Positions 52,370-60,973 are shown, counted from the first letter of the stretch. The stretch: DNA of 64,000 nt from an uncultured Bacteroides sp. (GCF_963675905.1 NZ_OY780936.1:2427946-2491945), one strand, 5' to 3'. A program made the numbers and translations. The notes: generated by a model from the sequence alone, not told the origin.

Positions 52370-52864
52370 ATGAAACATGAAAATGCAAATGATAAAATTC
52401 ATATTCAGATTGGCAAAAACAGCTATTTATTAAATATCGAGCCTAATGAGGCTTTGATATATAAACAAGCCGCTAAAGAAATTAATGATTTGCTGAGTGA
52501 ATATCAGAGAAAAAATAGTTATGTAGACATGGATTTTACTGATGATAACTTTTTTGTAATGATTGCACTTCAGATAATGATTGAAAAAAAAAATTGGAAA
52601 GGAAACTTAAACATGAGGAAAATAATTAAATTTTCATGTACATCACAAGCGCTAATAATGGAAAATATAGCGAATCGTATACAGACAATAATTAATGATA
52701 ACGGTCTTACAATTGATAACTTCTGCAATATCACCAGTATTGAAAAGAGTCAGTTGTTATTTGTTTTAAATCACCGTATTAACCCTTCATTAGAAATGAT
52801 TATTAAAATAAATCAGACTTTTCAGGATGTGGACTTAAACTGGCTGATTAATGGAGAAGATTGA
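52370..52864 (+). CDS. ZapA-like domain joined to a phage-repressor-type HTH
   Basis: A 164-residue protein; I start at ATG 52370 (MKHENAND) because the 13 upstream codons look like leader. Residues about 8-75 resemble ZapA, the FtsZ-ring protein, with IHIQIGKNSYLLNIEPNEA and IYKQAAKEINDLL. Residues about 95-164 resemble the helix-turn-helix of Bacteroidetes XRE repressors, with the characteristic ending VDLNWLINGED. The ZapA part is cut short relative to true ZapA. Either a genuine fusion or an old joining of two gene pieces is possible. It is encoded just upstream of the nuclease pair and could regulate it. Confidence 0.6.
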   Translation: MKHENANDKIHIQIGKNSYLLNIEPNEALIYKQAAKEINDLLSEYQRKNSYVDMDFTDDNFFVMIALQIMIEKKNWKGNLNMRKIIKFSCTSQALIMENIANRIQTIINDNGLTIDNFCNITSIEKSQLLFVLNHRINPSLEMIIKINQTFQDVDLNWLINGED

Positions 52865-52947
52865 TTAAATTATTGATTCTATTTTGGTGAGGTTATATTT
52901 TACAATAATAATAATGACAAAATTAGGATAGAGTTGACTAAAATTCT

Positions 52948-52955
52948 ATTTTTGT
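52948..52955 (+). promoter_or_regulatory. promoter -7 box of the nuclease pair
   Basis: TATTTTTG fits TAnnTTTG and lies 24 bases before the nuclease ATG at 52979; no convincing -33 element is seen. It implies the pair can be transcribed independently of the ZapA/HTH gene. Confidence 0.45.
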
Positions 52956-52978
52956 TTAAATTATAAAAATTAAAATCT

Positions 52979-53953
52979 ATGAAAAAATTACAAGACCTAG
53001 TTAATGACTTAACAACAGAGTTTTATAAGGAAGATCTATTTGAACGATTTGATTCGTATGCTGAGAAAATTCAGCAGAAAGATTATAGTCAATTTCGAAT
53101 AAATCTTCCTAAAAATTTAAATAAGTATATAAATATAAAACAAGCAATAAGTAAGAGCCCTCAAATATCCCTTCGTTATTTGGGACAACAAGTTGCCTAT
53201 ATGGATGTTCGTAAGGACAAAAATGATTGCGATTATAACATCGCAATTATTGATACTGTAAAAAAATACTTCGAAGATTTTCCTGAATTCCCAAATAATA
53301 AATTCTATTGGAAAAGCACTGATGGTACTAAGTTTAGGCAGTTCTTTGATAAAACTGAAACAAATAAATTGCATTCAGAAGAACACAAGCATGAATCCTT
53401 AATTATTTCTGAATTTGAGAAAACAAAATCTGAAAACAAAAGCTTACTAAATATACAACCAATAAAAATTGCCGGTCAATTCAGATTTCAGATGGCTTCG
53501 CCTGTAAATGGAAAAGGTGAAAAAGGGATGGGTAATATAGATATCCTAGCCAGAGTTGGACGTGGAATTAACACTAACATCGCTATTGTAGAATTGAAAG
53601 TTACTAAGGATTATTTTAAAAACAACAATGGAATTGAACAAGTGCTGAACTACGCTGTATCTATTCGTGAATTATTACGTAAAAGTAAAGCGAACGAAAG
53701 ATGGATTGAGATATTCGGATTTGGCAAGAATAGATTAAACCGTGGAATTACTTTCTATGCAGTTTTAATGGTTCCTGAAAACTTAAAAGATCAAGCAAAA
53801 TCTTTGCTAGATGATTTTGATACTAAATCAGTAAAAATAGAGAACGATACAATTCAATTAGCAAGTATTTTCTATAAAAAAGAAGATGATAACCGAATTG
53901 TAATAACAGAAACTGATGGATTCAATGGTGAAGTCAAAATAAATACCGTATAA
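52979..53953 (+). CDS. predicted PD-(D/E)XK nuclease
   Basis: A 324-residue protein. The C-terminal half shows the full PD-(D/E)XK layout: Asp188 in GNIDILARV, Glu205 and Lys207 in VELKV, and Gln221/Tyr225 in QVLNYA, the order seen in RecB-like nucleases. The N-terminal ~150 residues are charged and helical and I recognise no family there. Its stop overlaps the start of the RNase J-like gene (TAATG), so the two are translationally coupled. A nucleic-acid-cleaving role is well supported by motif; a defence role is inferred from the neighbourhood. Confidence 0.7.
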   Translation: MKKLQDLVNDLTTEFYKEDLFERFDSYAEKIQQKDYSQFRINLPKNLNKYINIKQAISKSPQISLRYLGQQVAYMDVRKDKNDCDYNIAIIDTVKKYFEDFPEFPNNKFYWKSTDGTKFRQFFDKTETNKLHSEEHKHESLIISEFEKTKSENKSLLNIQPIKIAGQFRFQMASPVNGKGEKGMGNIDILARVGRGINTNIAIVELKVTKDYFKNNNGIEQVLNYAVSIRELLRKSKANERWIEIFGFGKNRLNRGITFYAVLMVPENLKDQAKSLLDDFDTKSVKIENDTIQLASIFYKKEDDNRIVITETDGFNGEVKINTV

Positions 53954-55182
53954 TGACACTTACTGTTCATCGTGGTACAAATCAAATAGGTGGCAGTTGC
54001 GTGGAAATTGCAACTGCTACTACAAAGATTCTTATTGATATTGGGCTTCCTTTAGATAGTAAAGCTTCAGAAGACAATTTGAATCTGTACAATCCTGGTA
54101 TTGAAGGTAATATTGATGCTGTTTTTATCAGCCATTATCATCTGGATCATTATGGCTTACTGCCATTATTGAACGAATCTATTCCTGTGTATGTCAGCGA
54201 AGGAACAGAGAAGATTTTTGAAATAAACACTATCTTTCTTCATCAAAAGGAAATGAAGAATTTAAAAGTGATCAAGCCACACGATGAAATAAGAATTAAA
54301 GATATTTCTATCACTCCTTATACGGTAGATCATTCAGCATATGATGCAATGGCTTTTCTCATAGAAGCTGAAGGTAAAAGGATATTATATAGTGGAGATA
54401 TAAGACTTCATGGCCCTAAAAGCAAACTTTATAAGTTTCTGCCTAAAGAGGTTGATTATATGATTCTTGAAGGAACAAATATCAATAACGAAGTTGACAA
54501 TATAAGGACAGAAAAAGAGATAGAAGAAGAATTCCTGAGCATATTTCGTTCAACTTCTGACGCTATCAATTACGTATGGTGTTCAGGGCAAAACATAGAT
54601 AGACTTGTAGCTCTTTACCGGGCTTGCCTGAAAAGCAAAAAGATAATGGTGGTTGATGTATATGTAGCTAATGTTCTGAAAGAGATTCATGGACTTAATA
54701 ATAAAATACCGTTTCTGAGCTCTCATGATAACATGGGAGTTTATTATCCTAAGTATGTTACAAACAATCTTAAGAATTCTGGTCATTGGAATTATGCCAT
54801 TCGTTTAGAGCCTAATCTTTATAAAGTTACGCCCGAAATGATTTCAACTAACCCAGGTAAGTATGTTGTTGTAGTTCGTCCAAGCGTACTAGAATTTATT
54901 GAAAAATGTACTTCCTCAAATGGAAATCTGATCACCTCTCTTTGGAAAGAATATGAAAAAAGAGATGAAAACAAACCACTCATAGAATGGGCTAAAGCTA
55001 AAAACTACAATCTATACTATTTACATACTAGTGGACATGCTTTATTAAATGAACTTAAAGAAATTGCAACTACGCTCAAGCCGAAGAAAATTATTCCTAT
55101 TCATACAGAATATAAAGAAAAGTTTAAAGAGCATTTCACTAATACTTTAGTGATAGAAGATTGTGAACCCTTACTCTTGTGA
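53953..55182 (+). CDS. RNase J-like metallo-beta-lactamase nuclease
   Basis: A 409-residue MBL-fold protein. The metal site includes HYHLDH (residues 61-66), a His in TVDHSAYD, and Asp in YSGDIRLHG. The C-terminal TSGHA followed by KKIIPIHTEY is the motif that closes the active site of beta-CASP RNases such as RNase J. It is much shorter than RNase J (about 550 residues) and seems to lack its C-terminal extension. It is coupled to the upstream PD-(D/E)XK gene. It probably cuts RNA, or single-stranded nucleic acid more generally; the substrate is unknown. Confidence 0.75.
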   Translation: MTLTVHRGTNQIGGSCVEIATATTKILIDIGLPLDSKASEDNLNLYNPGIEGNIDAVFISHYHLDHYGLLPLLNESIPVYVSEGTEKIFEINTIFLHQKEMKNLKVIKPHDEIRIKDISITPYTVDHSAYDAMAFLIEAEGKRILYSGDIRLHGPKSKLYKFLPKEVDYMILEGTNINNEVDNIRTEKEIEEEFLSIFRSTSDAINYVWCSGQNIDRLVALYRACLKSKKIMVVDVYVANVLKEIHGLNNKIPFLSSHDNMGVYYPKYVTNNLKNSGHWNYAIRLEPNLYKVTPEMISTNPGKYVVVVRPSVLEFIEKCTSSNGNLITSLWKEYEKRDENKPLIEWAKAKNYNLYYLHTSGHALLNELKEIATTLKPKKIIPIHTEYKEKFKEHFTNTLVIEDCEPLLL

Positions 55183-55185
55183 GAA

Positions 55186-55244
55186 GGATGGCTGAATTAT
55201 GAATTTTGCGCCGGAAATGGTGAGGGATGGCGGGATTAGTGAAG
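55186..55244. repeat. GTGAGGGAT repeat D
   Basis: 59 bases matching the 5' part of repeat B (49272-49330) with few changes. It begins three bases after the stop of the RNase J-like gene and ends where the similarity to B breaks off. Confidence 0.7.
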
Positions 55245-55277
55245 AAGTGAGAAATGAAATGTTTTTTTATATAAATT

Positions 55278-55397
55278 TTTGCACCAATAATATTTTTAAG
55301 TTACATTTGTGCATTAAAATTATATTTGGTTTTTTTAGTAAAAGATAATAAGCCTTCCAGGCTTGCCTTACGGCAGCATACTTGGAGGGCGTTTTTT
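55278..55397 (+). ncRNA. candidate small RNA, about 80 nt
   Basis: TTTG (55278-55281), a 20-base spacer and TACATTTG (55302-55309) make a canonical Bacteroidetes promoter. No open frame of useful length follows. About 45 bases later comes a hairpin, GCCTTCCAGG (55352-55361) with CTTGGAGGGC (55381-55390) closed by two G-U pairs, carrying an inner stem TGCC-TTAC-GGCA and followed by GTTTTTTATTT. Promoter plus intrinsic terminator define a short transcript. Alternatively the hairpin simply terminates the RNase J-like gene or serves the convergent gene. Confidence 0.45.
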
Positions 55398-55400
55398 ATT

Positions 55401-56027
55401 TCAGACAAATCGAACTTGAATATTTAATTTAAGATAAAAAATGCCATCTTCTTTATATATTTTACCCAAATCATGGCTTTCAGTACTTGGAATATCAAAA
55501 GCTGTATTATAAAATAAATAATCCTCTAATTTATTCTTTTCAAAATAACAACAGCTGAAAGAACTTCCATCTTCTTTTGTAACCAAGAATTCTTCCCACC
55601 CATTGTAGTTACCATTCCAAACTATTTCAGGAGTCATACCGCAACTAAAAGCTAATAATAATTGTTTCAGTTTATATGCATAAAAATTCATACTGCCAAC
55701 GCCTTTAAAATCAAGAGGATTAATTTTTGCTAGGTAATCAGCTATATCACTAACTGTATTATCTAAAGATTTATAATATCTAATAAGAGATTCTGATACA
55801 ATAATAGGCAAGCAAGAATCCAAGTAACTTAAATTATTGGCAAAAACATCAGATAGAATTTTGCAAAACTTAATTTCGCCTCCAAACTTTTCTAGGTAGT
55901 CAAACTTTTCTTTAAATAAACACAAAGAATTAAACTCCTCAACTTGTTGACAATTTACACCATCAATCGTATAAAGAAAACTAGTTAAGTCCTTATTACT
56001 TCTAATCAATACATTTTCAAATCTCAT
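55401..56027 (-). CDS. hypothetical protein
   Basis: A 208-residue soluble protein with no signal peptide or membrane helix. It has several cysteines and a distinctive aromatic patch (EIVWNGNYNGWEEFLV). I recognise no family. It lies downstream of the helicase gene on the same strand, after a gap of about 115 bases, within the segment bracketed by the helicase 3'-end repeats. A stress-regulated or immunity-like role cannot be judged. Confidence 0.6.
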   Translation of the reverse strand: MRFENVLIRSNKDLTSFLYTIDGVNCQQVEEFNSLCLFKEKFDYLEKFGGEIKFCKILSDVFANNLSYLDSCLPIIVSESLIRYYKSLDNTVSDIADYLAKINPLDFKGVGSMNFYAYKLKQLLLAFSCGMTPEIVWNGNYNGWEEFLVTKEDGSSFSCCYFEKNKLEDYLFYNTAFDIPSTESHDLGKIYKEDGIFYLKLNIQVRFV

Positions 56028-56144
56028 ACTTACTAATAAACAAAAAGATTATATTTTACTCAACACATCAATTAATTATTTTCTTTTAAAACCTATTCTA
56101 ACAAAAATTATAAGATTATTATAAATTTATAAAAATAAGACAAT

Positions 56145-59100
56145 CTATCCAACAGCCAATTTCCCTGCAAAATCCCAAAGCAAAGCAGGCATAGGAGTTT
56201 TCAGCTTCCAACGTATATTCATAGGGCGATTTCCATAATGAGAAACATAAGTAACTTCACCTAAGAAAATATACCCCATCGTATTATTATATTCATCCTT
56301 CTTTTGTTCACGAGCAAATAACAGCATTCGATTTTGACCATTAATATAAGCAGTACCAACAGAACTTTCTTCACTTGCTGAATTTTGAGATTGCCAATGG
56401 AAAAGAGTTTCGCTTAATGCATAATCATTATACATAGTAGTTGGAGAATAATCACGTTCCGTTTTATTCAGATCGACAAACATAGCCTCAACATTTAAAT
56501 CTTTATTTCTCTCTACACCCTCTCTTCCTGATGATTTCTTTGCAAGAGTCGATTTTCCTAAAGCTACTTGTATTTGTTCACGCGTATATCTACCATGAAC
56601 TCTCAATGGGCAAGGAAAGTCTATTAATAATGGAATTTCTAAAGTTTGAACTGAATCACATAACAATGTAAATATATCAATCATTTCATATATTAATAAA
56701 GGAACATCCGCCAACGCATCAAACATTTCTTGCAAAGAATTAAATATTCCTGCATCTTGCCACATATCATAGTAAAACATTGTAGCCATTAAAGCCTCAT
56801 CTGCGCTTAATTCCTCCTCTTTTACAATAAATCTTTTTGTTGCCAATTTATAAAGAAAAGAAAAATAGCTGTACGAATCAGCAGATAGCCACTTCTTGCG
56901 TACCGCACGACTCAACTCTTTCATAAAAGGAAGTTCCTGTAAATCAATAACTCCTGCATCCATACAAAGAGTTACCCAGGATGTATTATCCCAGTTATAA
57001 ATCCGCCTGAAAGGAATATGGGTTATTTGTAAAAAGTTAGACAATGTAAGAGGTAAATTCGTTTCGTATTTAAAGTTACGAATACGAGTCAATATTTTAG
57101 CTTTATTGAACGACACATAACTTTTTATGTTATTAAGAATATAGCTTTGAGCTTGCTTTTCCAAAACAATTGTACATCCTAATGGTAGATGCACAAATCC
57201 CTCTTCTATTTCTTCTTTAATTGACATATTACTACGACCAATCATAGCACGGAATCTACTTTCAAAATTATATTCTGCTCTGGCGTTTCCTACAAAATCA
57301 AGAACAGTAAGGCATTGTTTATTTTCATGTAACCGTAATCCTCTACCTAATTGCTGTAAGAATACTGTTAAACTCTCAGTAGGACGAAGAAACAAAACCG
57401 TATCTACAGAAGGTATATCAACTCCTTCGTTAAACACATCTACAACAAAAAGATAATTTATCTCTTTACGCTCAAGCTGTTTACGAATACCGGTTCTATC
57501 ATGAGTATCTCCCAATAATACATCCGCTTTTAAACCAACTAATGAAAACTTCATCGCCATATATTTGGCATGATCTACGGAAGCACAAAAGCAAAGAGCA
57601 CGAACACTATGTATATCCGTCAAATAACGATCTAATGCATTAATGATTAATCGAACTCGATCATCACCCTCTGTATAAACGCGCGTTAATTCAGCAACAT
57701 TATACTTTCCATTTTCCCAAGAGACTCTACTTAAATCAATATTATCTGAGACTCCGAAATATTGAAAAGGACATAGCAACCGTTGATTTAGAGCTTCAGG
57801 AAGTCTTATTTCTGCAGCAATAACATTACAAAAATCTGGCAAAATATCTTCACCATCCGTACGTTCAGGAGTAGCAGTTAGTCCAACCAATATTTTAGGT
57901 TTGAAACGATTCAAAATTGGGCGATAACTGCTTGCAGAAACATGATGCACTTCATCTATAATAATATAATCATAATAATCATTGGCTAACGGTAAATCAT
58001 TGACTCTATTTTTCAAAGTCATATTTGAGGCAAATAGAAAATCATAATTATCTGGTTCTAATCCATCAACCCATAACTGACCAAAGTTATAATCTTGCAG
58101 AACATCTTTAAACGTTTTCTGAGCCTGTAGCAGAATTTCCTTTCTGTGAGCAACATATAATAATTTGGCATGCGGATTTTCATTTTTAAAACGGCGATAA
58201 TCAAATGCCGAAATCATTGTTTTGCCAGTACCTGTTGCAGCTACTATAAGATTATTCCAACGATTATGCACATTGCGTTCTATTAGCAACTTGTCAAGTA
58301 TTTCTTTCTGATACCAAAAAGGCTCGCATTTTCTAAGTTCAGTAAGATCTAAAGATTTACCGAACTTTTGTTGTTTAAGAGATTTGCTTAATTTCTCATC
58401 ATCAATTCCTAATTGGAAGGTCTCAAATTCTGGACTTTCCCAATATGTTTCAAATGTTTTATGAAATTTATCGATCACATGACCTATTTCTGCTTGAGTT
58501 ATTTTTATATTCCACTCTAACCCACGGTTCAAAGCAGAATGAGAAATATTAGAAGAGCCTATATAACCTGTATCGAATCCTGTTTTACGCAAAAACAAAT
58601 AGGCTTTTGCATGCAAACGTTCATTACTATTATTATAAGAGATCTTAATCTCTGTATTTTTCAAACCGGCCAAAAACTGCACAGCTTTTAAATCTGTTGC
58701 ACCAATATAAGAAGTTGTTATAACCCGCAATCTTTTTCCACTTTCTGTAAATTGAAGAAAATTATCTAGCAGTCCGCTTAAACCAGTCCACTTAATAAAA
58801 GAAACTAGAATACAAACTTCATCGCTTGAAGCAATTTCACGTTTCATCTCGCTTTCTAAGCTTATGGATTGATTAGAGCCAGTAAACAATTCACTTTGAG
58901 TTAACCGAGTATATGGTGTTATCGCTTTTAAATATTCAGCAACATCAGGATATGAGCAAGTTGTTTTATCTATTATTGCGGTTAATAACTTTCCTTGTAC
59001 ATCTAATAAATTAAGATCTTGTTCCCCCATCTTGAATCTATCCCGAACTAAACGAATAATATCATTTACTAATGTAATCCCAACATCTAATCTTTTTTCT

Positions 59101-59276
59101 GCTTTCAAATTATTGATTGCGAAATAGATTACTTTATTCAGATATCTTGAAAGGTATATAGCAGCTTCTTCAGAATCAAGAGTCTTTGTTCCAATATAAA
59201 ACCGTTGGTTATCTAAACCTAATATCTTCTTTTGAATTAATTGAGAAATTATTTCTTCGTAGATTCCTTGTTGCAT
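56145..59276 (-). CDS. PLD-nuclease / superfamily 2 helicase / DUF3427 protein
   Basis: A 1043-residue multi-domain protein. A phospholipase-D-type nuclease domain (about 130-280) carries LHAKAYLFL and GSSNISHSAL, the HxK...N site. The helicase core has Walker A ATGTGKT near 347, DEVHH near 440 and motif VI QQLGRGLRLHE near 643. The C-terminal DUF3427 region runs to the end (GNRPMNIRWKLKTP). This domain order is common in defence islands and in Bacteroidetes restriction-like loci. A second, broken copy of its last 38 codons lies 5 kb away at 51049-51170. Confidence 0.88.
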   Translation of the reverse strand: MQQGIYEEIISQLIQKKILGLDNQRFYIGTKTLDSEEAAIYLSRYLNKVIYFAINNLKAEKRLDVGITLVNDIIRLVRDRFKMGEQDLNLLDVQGKLLTAIIDKTTCSYPDVAEYLKAITPYTRLTQSELFTGSNQSISLESEMKREIASSDEVCILVSFIKWTGLSGLLDNFLQFTESGKRLRVITTSYIGATDLKAVQFLAGLKNTEIKISYNNSNERLHAKAYLFLRKTGFDTGYIGSSNISHSALNRGLEWNIKITQAEIGHVIDKFHKTFETYWESPEFETFQLGIDDEKLSKSLKQQKFGKSLDLTELRKCEPFWYQKEILDKLLIERNVHNRWNNLIVAATGTGKTMISAFDYRRFKNENPHAKLLYVAHRKEILLQAQKTFKDVLQDYNFGQLWVDGLEPDNYDFLFASNMTLKNRVNDLPLANDYYDYIIIDEVHHVSASSYRPILNRFKPKILVGLTATPERTDGEDILPDFCNVIAAEIRLPEALNQRLLCPFQYFGVSDNIDLSRVSWENGKYNVAELTRVYTEGDDRVRLIINALDRYLTDIHSVRALCFCASVDHAKYMAMKFSLVGLKADVLLGDTHDRTGIRKQLERKEINYLFVVDVFNEGVDIPSVDTVLFLRPTESLTVFLQQLGRGLRLHENKQCLTVLDFVGNARAEYNFESRFRAMIGRSNMSIKEEIEEGFVHLPLGCTIVLEKQAQSYILNNIKSYVSFNKAKILTRIRNFKYETNLPLTLSNFLQITHIPFRRIYNWDNTSWVTLCMDAGVIDLQELPFMKELSRAVRKKWLSADSYSYFSFLYKLATKRFIVKEEELSADEALMATMFYYDMWQDAGIFNSLQEMFDALADVPLLIYEMIDIFTLLCDSVQTLEIPLLIDFPCPLRVHGRYTREQIQVALGKSTLAKKSSGREGVERNKDLNVEAMFVDLNKTERDYSPTTMYNDYALSETLFHWQSQNSASEESSVGTAYINGQNRMLLFAREQKKDEYNNTMGYIFLGEVTYVSHYGNRPMNIRWKLKTPMPALLWDFAGKLAVG

Positions 59277-59375
59277 AGCAATTAATTATATTTACGTCTC
59301 AAAGTTATAAAAAATATACAAAGACAAAATAATAAACAAATATATTATCTGCAATTGAACTACAAAGCCCAATTT

Positions 59376-59475
59376 TGTACCCAATCGGGTACAAATAACC
59401 TATAAAATCATAAAATTATACCCAAAAGGGTACAATCTATCTTTTTATTTCTATATTTGTACCCAAACGGGTATA
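59376..59475 (+). promoter_or_regulatory. hipBST operator-promoter with three palindromes
   Basis: Three 18-bp palindromes of form TRTACCC-N4-GGGTAYA lie at 59376-59393 (TGTACCCAATCGGGTACA), 59417-59434 and 59458-59475. Successive centres are exactly 41 bases apart, close to four helical turns. The last overlaps the -7 box TATATTTG (59452-59459) and the likely start site, so binding there would block transcription. This is typical HipB autoregulation. Confidence 0.85.
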
Positions 59476-59477
59476 AT

Positions 59478-59699
59478 ATGGAATATCTATCTCTTTCTGA
59501 ATATGTAAAACAGATGCGTAAACAGTATAATCTTACGCAAGTTGATTTATCGGAGAAATCGGGTGTAGGACTTCGTTTTGTACGTGAATTGGAACGAGGA
59601 AAGCAGTCTTTACGCCTTGATAAAGTAAATCAGATTCTGAATCTTTTTGGTTCCGAAGTTGGTGTTGTGCCTATGAATAAAGATAACTTTGGTGTATGA
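59478..59699 (+). CDS. hipB: HipB antitoxin, XRE family DNA-binding protein
   Basis: A 73-residue helix-turn-helix protein; ATG 59478 is chosen because the alternative TTG at 59457 lies inside the promoter and operator. The HTH is clear (LTQVDLSEKSGVGLRFVRELERGKQSL), as is the HipB-like end LFGSEVGVVP. The leader would be only about ten bases. Its stop overlaps the hipS start (ATGA). It should bind the three upstream palindromes and help neutralise the toxin. Confidence 0.9.
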   Translation: MEYLSLSEYVKQMRKQYNLTQVDLSEKSGVGLRFVRELERGKQSLRLDKVNQILNLFGSEVGVVPMNKDNFGV

Positions 59700-60022
59700 A
59701 GCAGGCAAAAATACAAATACATAGTCAGCTGGCCGGCATACTAACCGAGGACGAGAATGGATTTACATTCTGTTATGACGACAACTATCTGAAACAGGAA
59801 GACGCTGAAGCTATAAGTCTTACTTTACCTCTGACGGATAAACCTTATCATAATAGTGTGCTCTTTCCTTTTTTTGACGGACTGATTCCTGAAGGATGGC
59901 TGCTTGGTATAGCCGAACGTAGCTGGAAAATAAGTCAGCGTGACCGGATGTCTTTATTAATGGCCTGCTGTAAAGATTGCATTGGTGCTGTTAGCGTTAT
60001 ACCAATTGAGGAGGAGGAATAA
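59696..60022 (+). CDS. hipS: HipS, stand-alone HipA N-terminal domain
   Basis: A 108-residue protein equal to the N-subdomain of HipA: GILTEDENGFTFCYDD, then LTLPLTDKPY and FPFFDGLIPEGWLL, and ends before the kinase. In HipBST systems this piece is a separate protein and acts as the antitoxin. It overlaps hipB by 4 bases and is followed 3 bases later by hipT. Confidence 0.85.
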   Translation: MKQAKIQIHSQLAGILTEDENGFTFCYDDNYLKQEDAEAISLTLPLTDKPYHNSVLFPFFDGLIPEGWLLGIAERSWKISQRDRMSLLMACCKDCIGAVSVIPIEEEE

Positions 60023-60025
60023 TTT

Positions 60026-60973
60026 ATGGGAAAGTGCTTGTATTGTTATAAAGAAACTGAAGAAGGTAACGACTTCCATCCGGCCTGCTCGAAAAAGATA
60101 TTCGGAACAGCTATACCACCAATTCTTCCTTACGATCGCAAAGATCTTGTAACATTGGGAGAACAGGTAGTAAGGAGCAAAACAGTATTAACCGGGGTGC
60201 AGGCTAAATTATCTGTAGACATAGACAACACCCGGAAAGGTGAATCTGAACGACTTACTATTGTAGGATTATGGGGACGATTTATACTTAAACCTCAAAC
60301 GGAACAATACAGAAATCTTCCTGAAGTGGAGGATTTAACAATGCATCTGGCCGAAATAGCGAAAATAAAAGTGGTGCCTCATTCACTTATAAGATTTAAG
60401 GATGGCGAGCTGTGCTATATAACCAGAAGGATTGACAGAGAGAAAAATGGAGAAAAATTCCCCATGGAGGATATGTGTCAGTTATCTGAACGGTTGACTG
60501 AGTACAAATACAAGGGATCTTATGAACAGATAGCAAAGGTTATATTCAAATATTCCACTATTGCCAAACTTGATGTTATTAATTTCTGGGAGCAGGTTCT
60601 GTTTTCATGGATTACCGGAAATGCAGACATGCATCTCAAAAATTTCTCCCTGTATAGTATTTCTAAAGGGGTTTATTCATTAACTCCCGGATACGATATG
60701 CTTTCAACCACTTTGGTTATGCCAGAAGATACAGAGGAACTGGCCTTAAACCTGAATGGGAAGAAAAAGAAGTTAAAGAAGGAGGATTTTATCAAGGCTT
60801 TCAAGGCTTCGGAACTTGAAGATAAAATTATTGAAAACATCTTCGGCAAGTTTGAGAAAGCTTTACCTAAATGGTTGGTTTTCATAGATAGCTCATTTTT
60901 GCCGAATGATATGAAAGAGGTTTATAAGAATCTCATCACTGATAAGTTGAACAAATTAAAAACAAATAAATAA
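60026..60973 (+). CDS. hipT: HipT toxin kinase with N-terminal zinc-finger-like motif
   Basis: A 315-residue HipA-type Ser/Thr kinase without the N-subdomain. It starts with CLYCYKETEEGNDFHPACSK, a CxxC...HxxC set that looks metal-binding. The Gly-rich loop is TGVQAKLS, preceded by Ser/Thr residues that could autophosphorylate. The catalytic loop is GNADMHLKNFSL (Asp, Asn) and the metal Asp lies in LTPGYDMLST. All are intact, so it should be active. HipT of E. coli phosphorylates TrpS; this target is unknown. Confidence 0.87.
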   Translation: MGKCLYCYKETEEGNDFHPACSKKIFGTAIPPILPYDRKDLVTLGEQVVRSKTVLTGVQAKLSVDIDNTRKGESERLTIVGLWGRFILKPQTEQYRNLPEVEDLTMHLAEIAKIKVVPHSLIRFKDGELCYITRRIDREKNGEKFPMEDMCQLSERLTEYKYKGSYEQIAKVIFKYSTIAKLDVINFWEQVLFSWITGNADMHLKNFSLYSISKGVYSLTPGYDMLSTTLVMPEDTEELALNLNGKKKKLKKEDFIKAFKASELEDKIIENIFGKFEKALPKWLVFIDSSFLPNDMKEVYKNLITDKLNKLKTNK

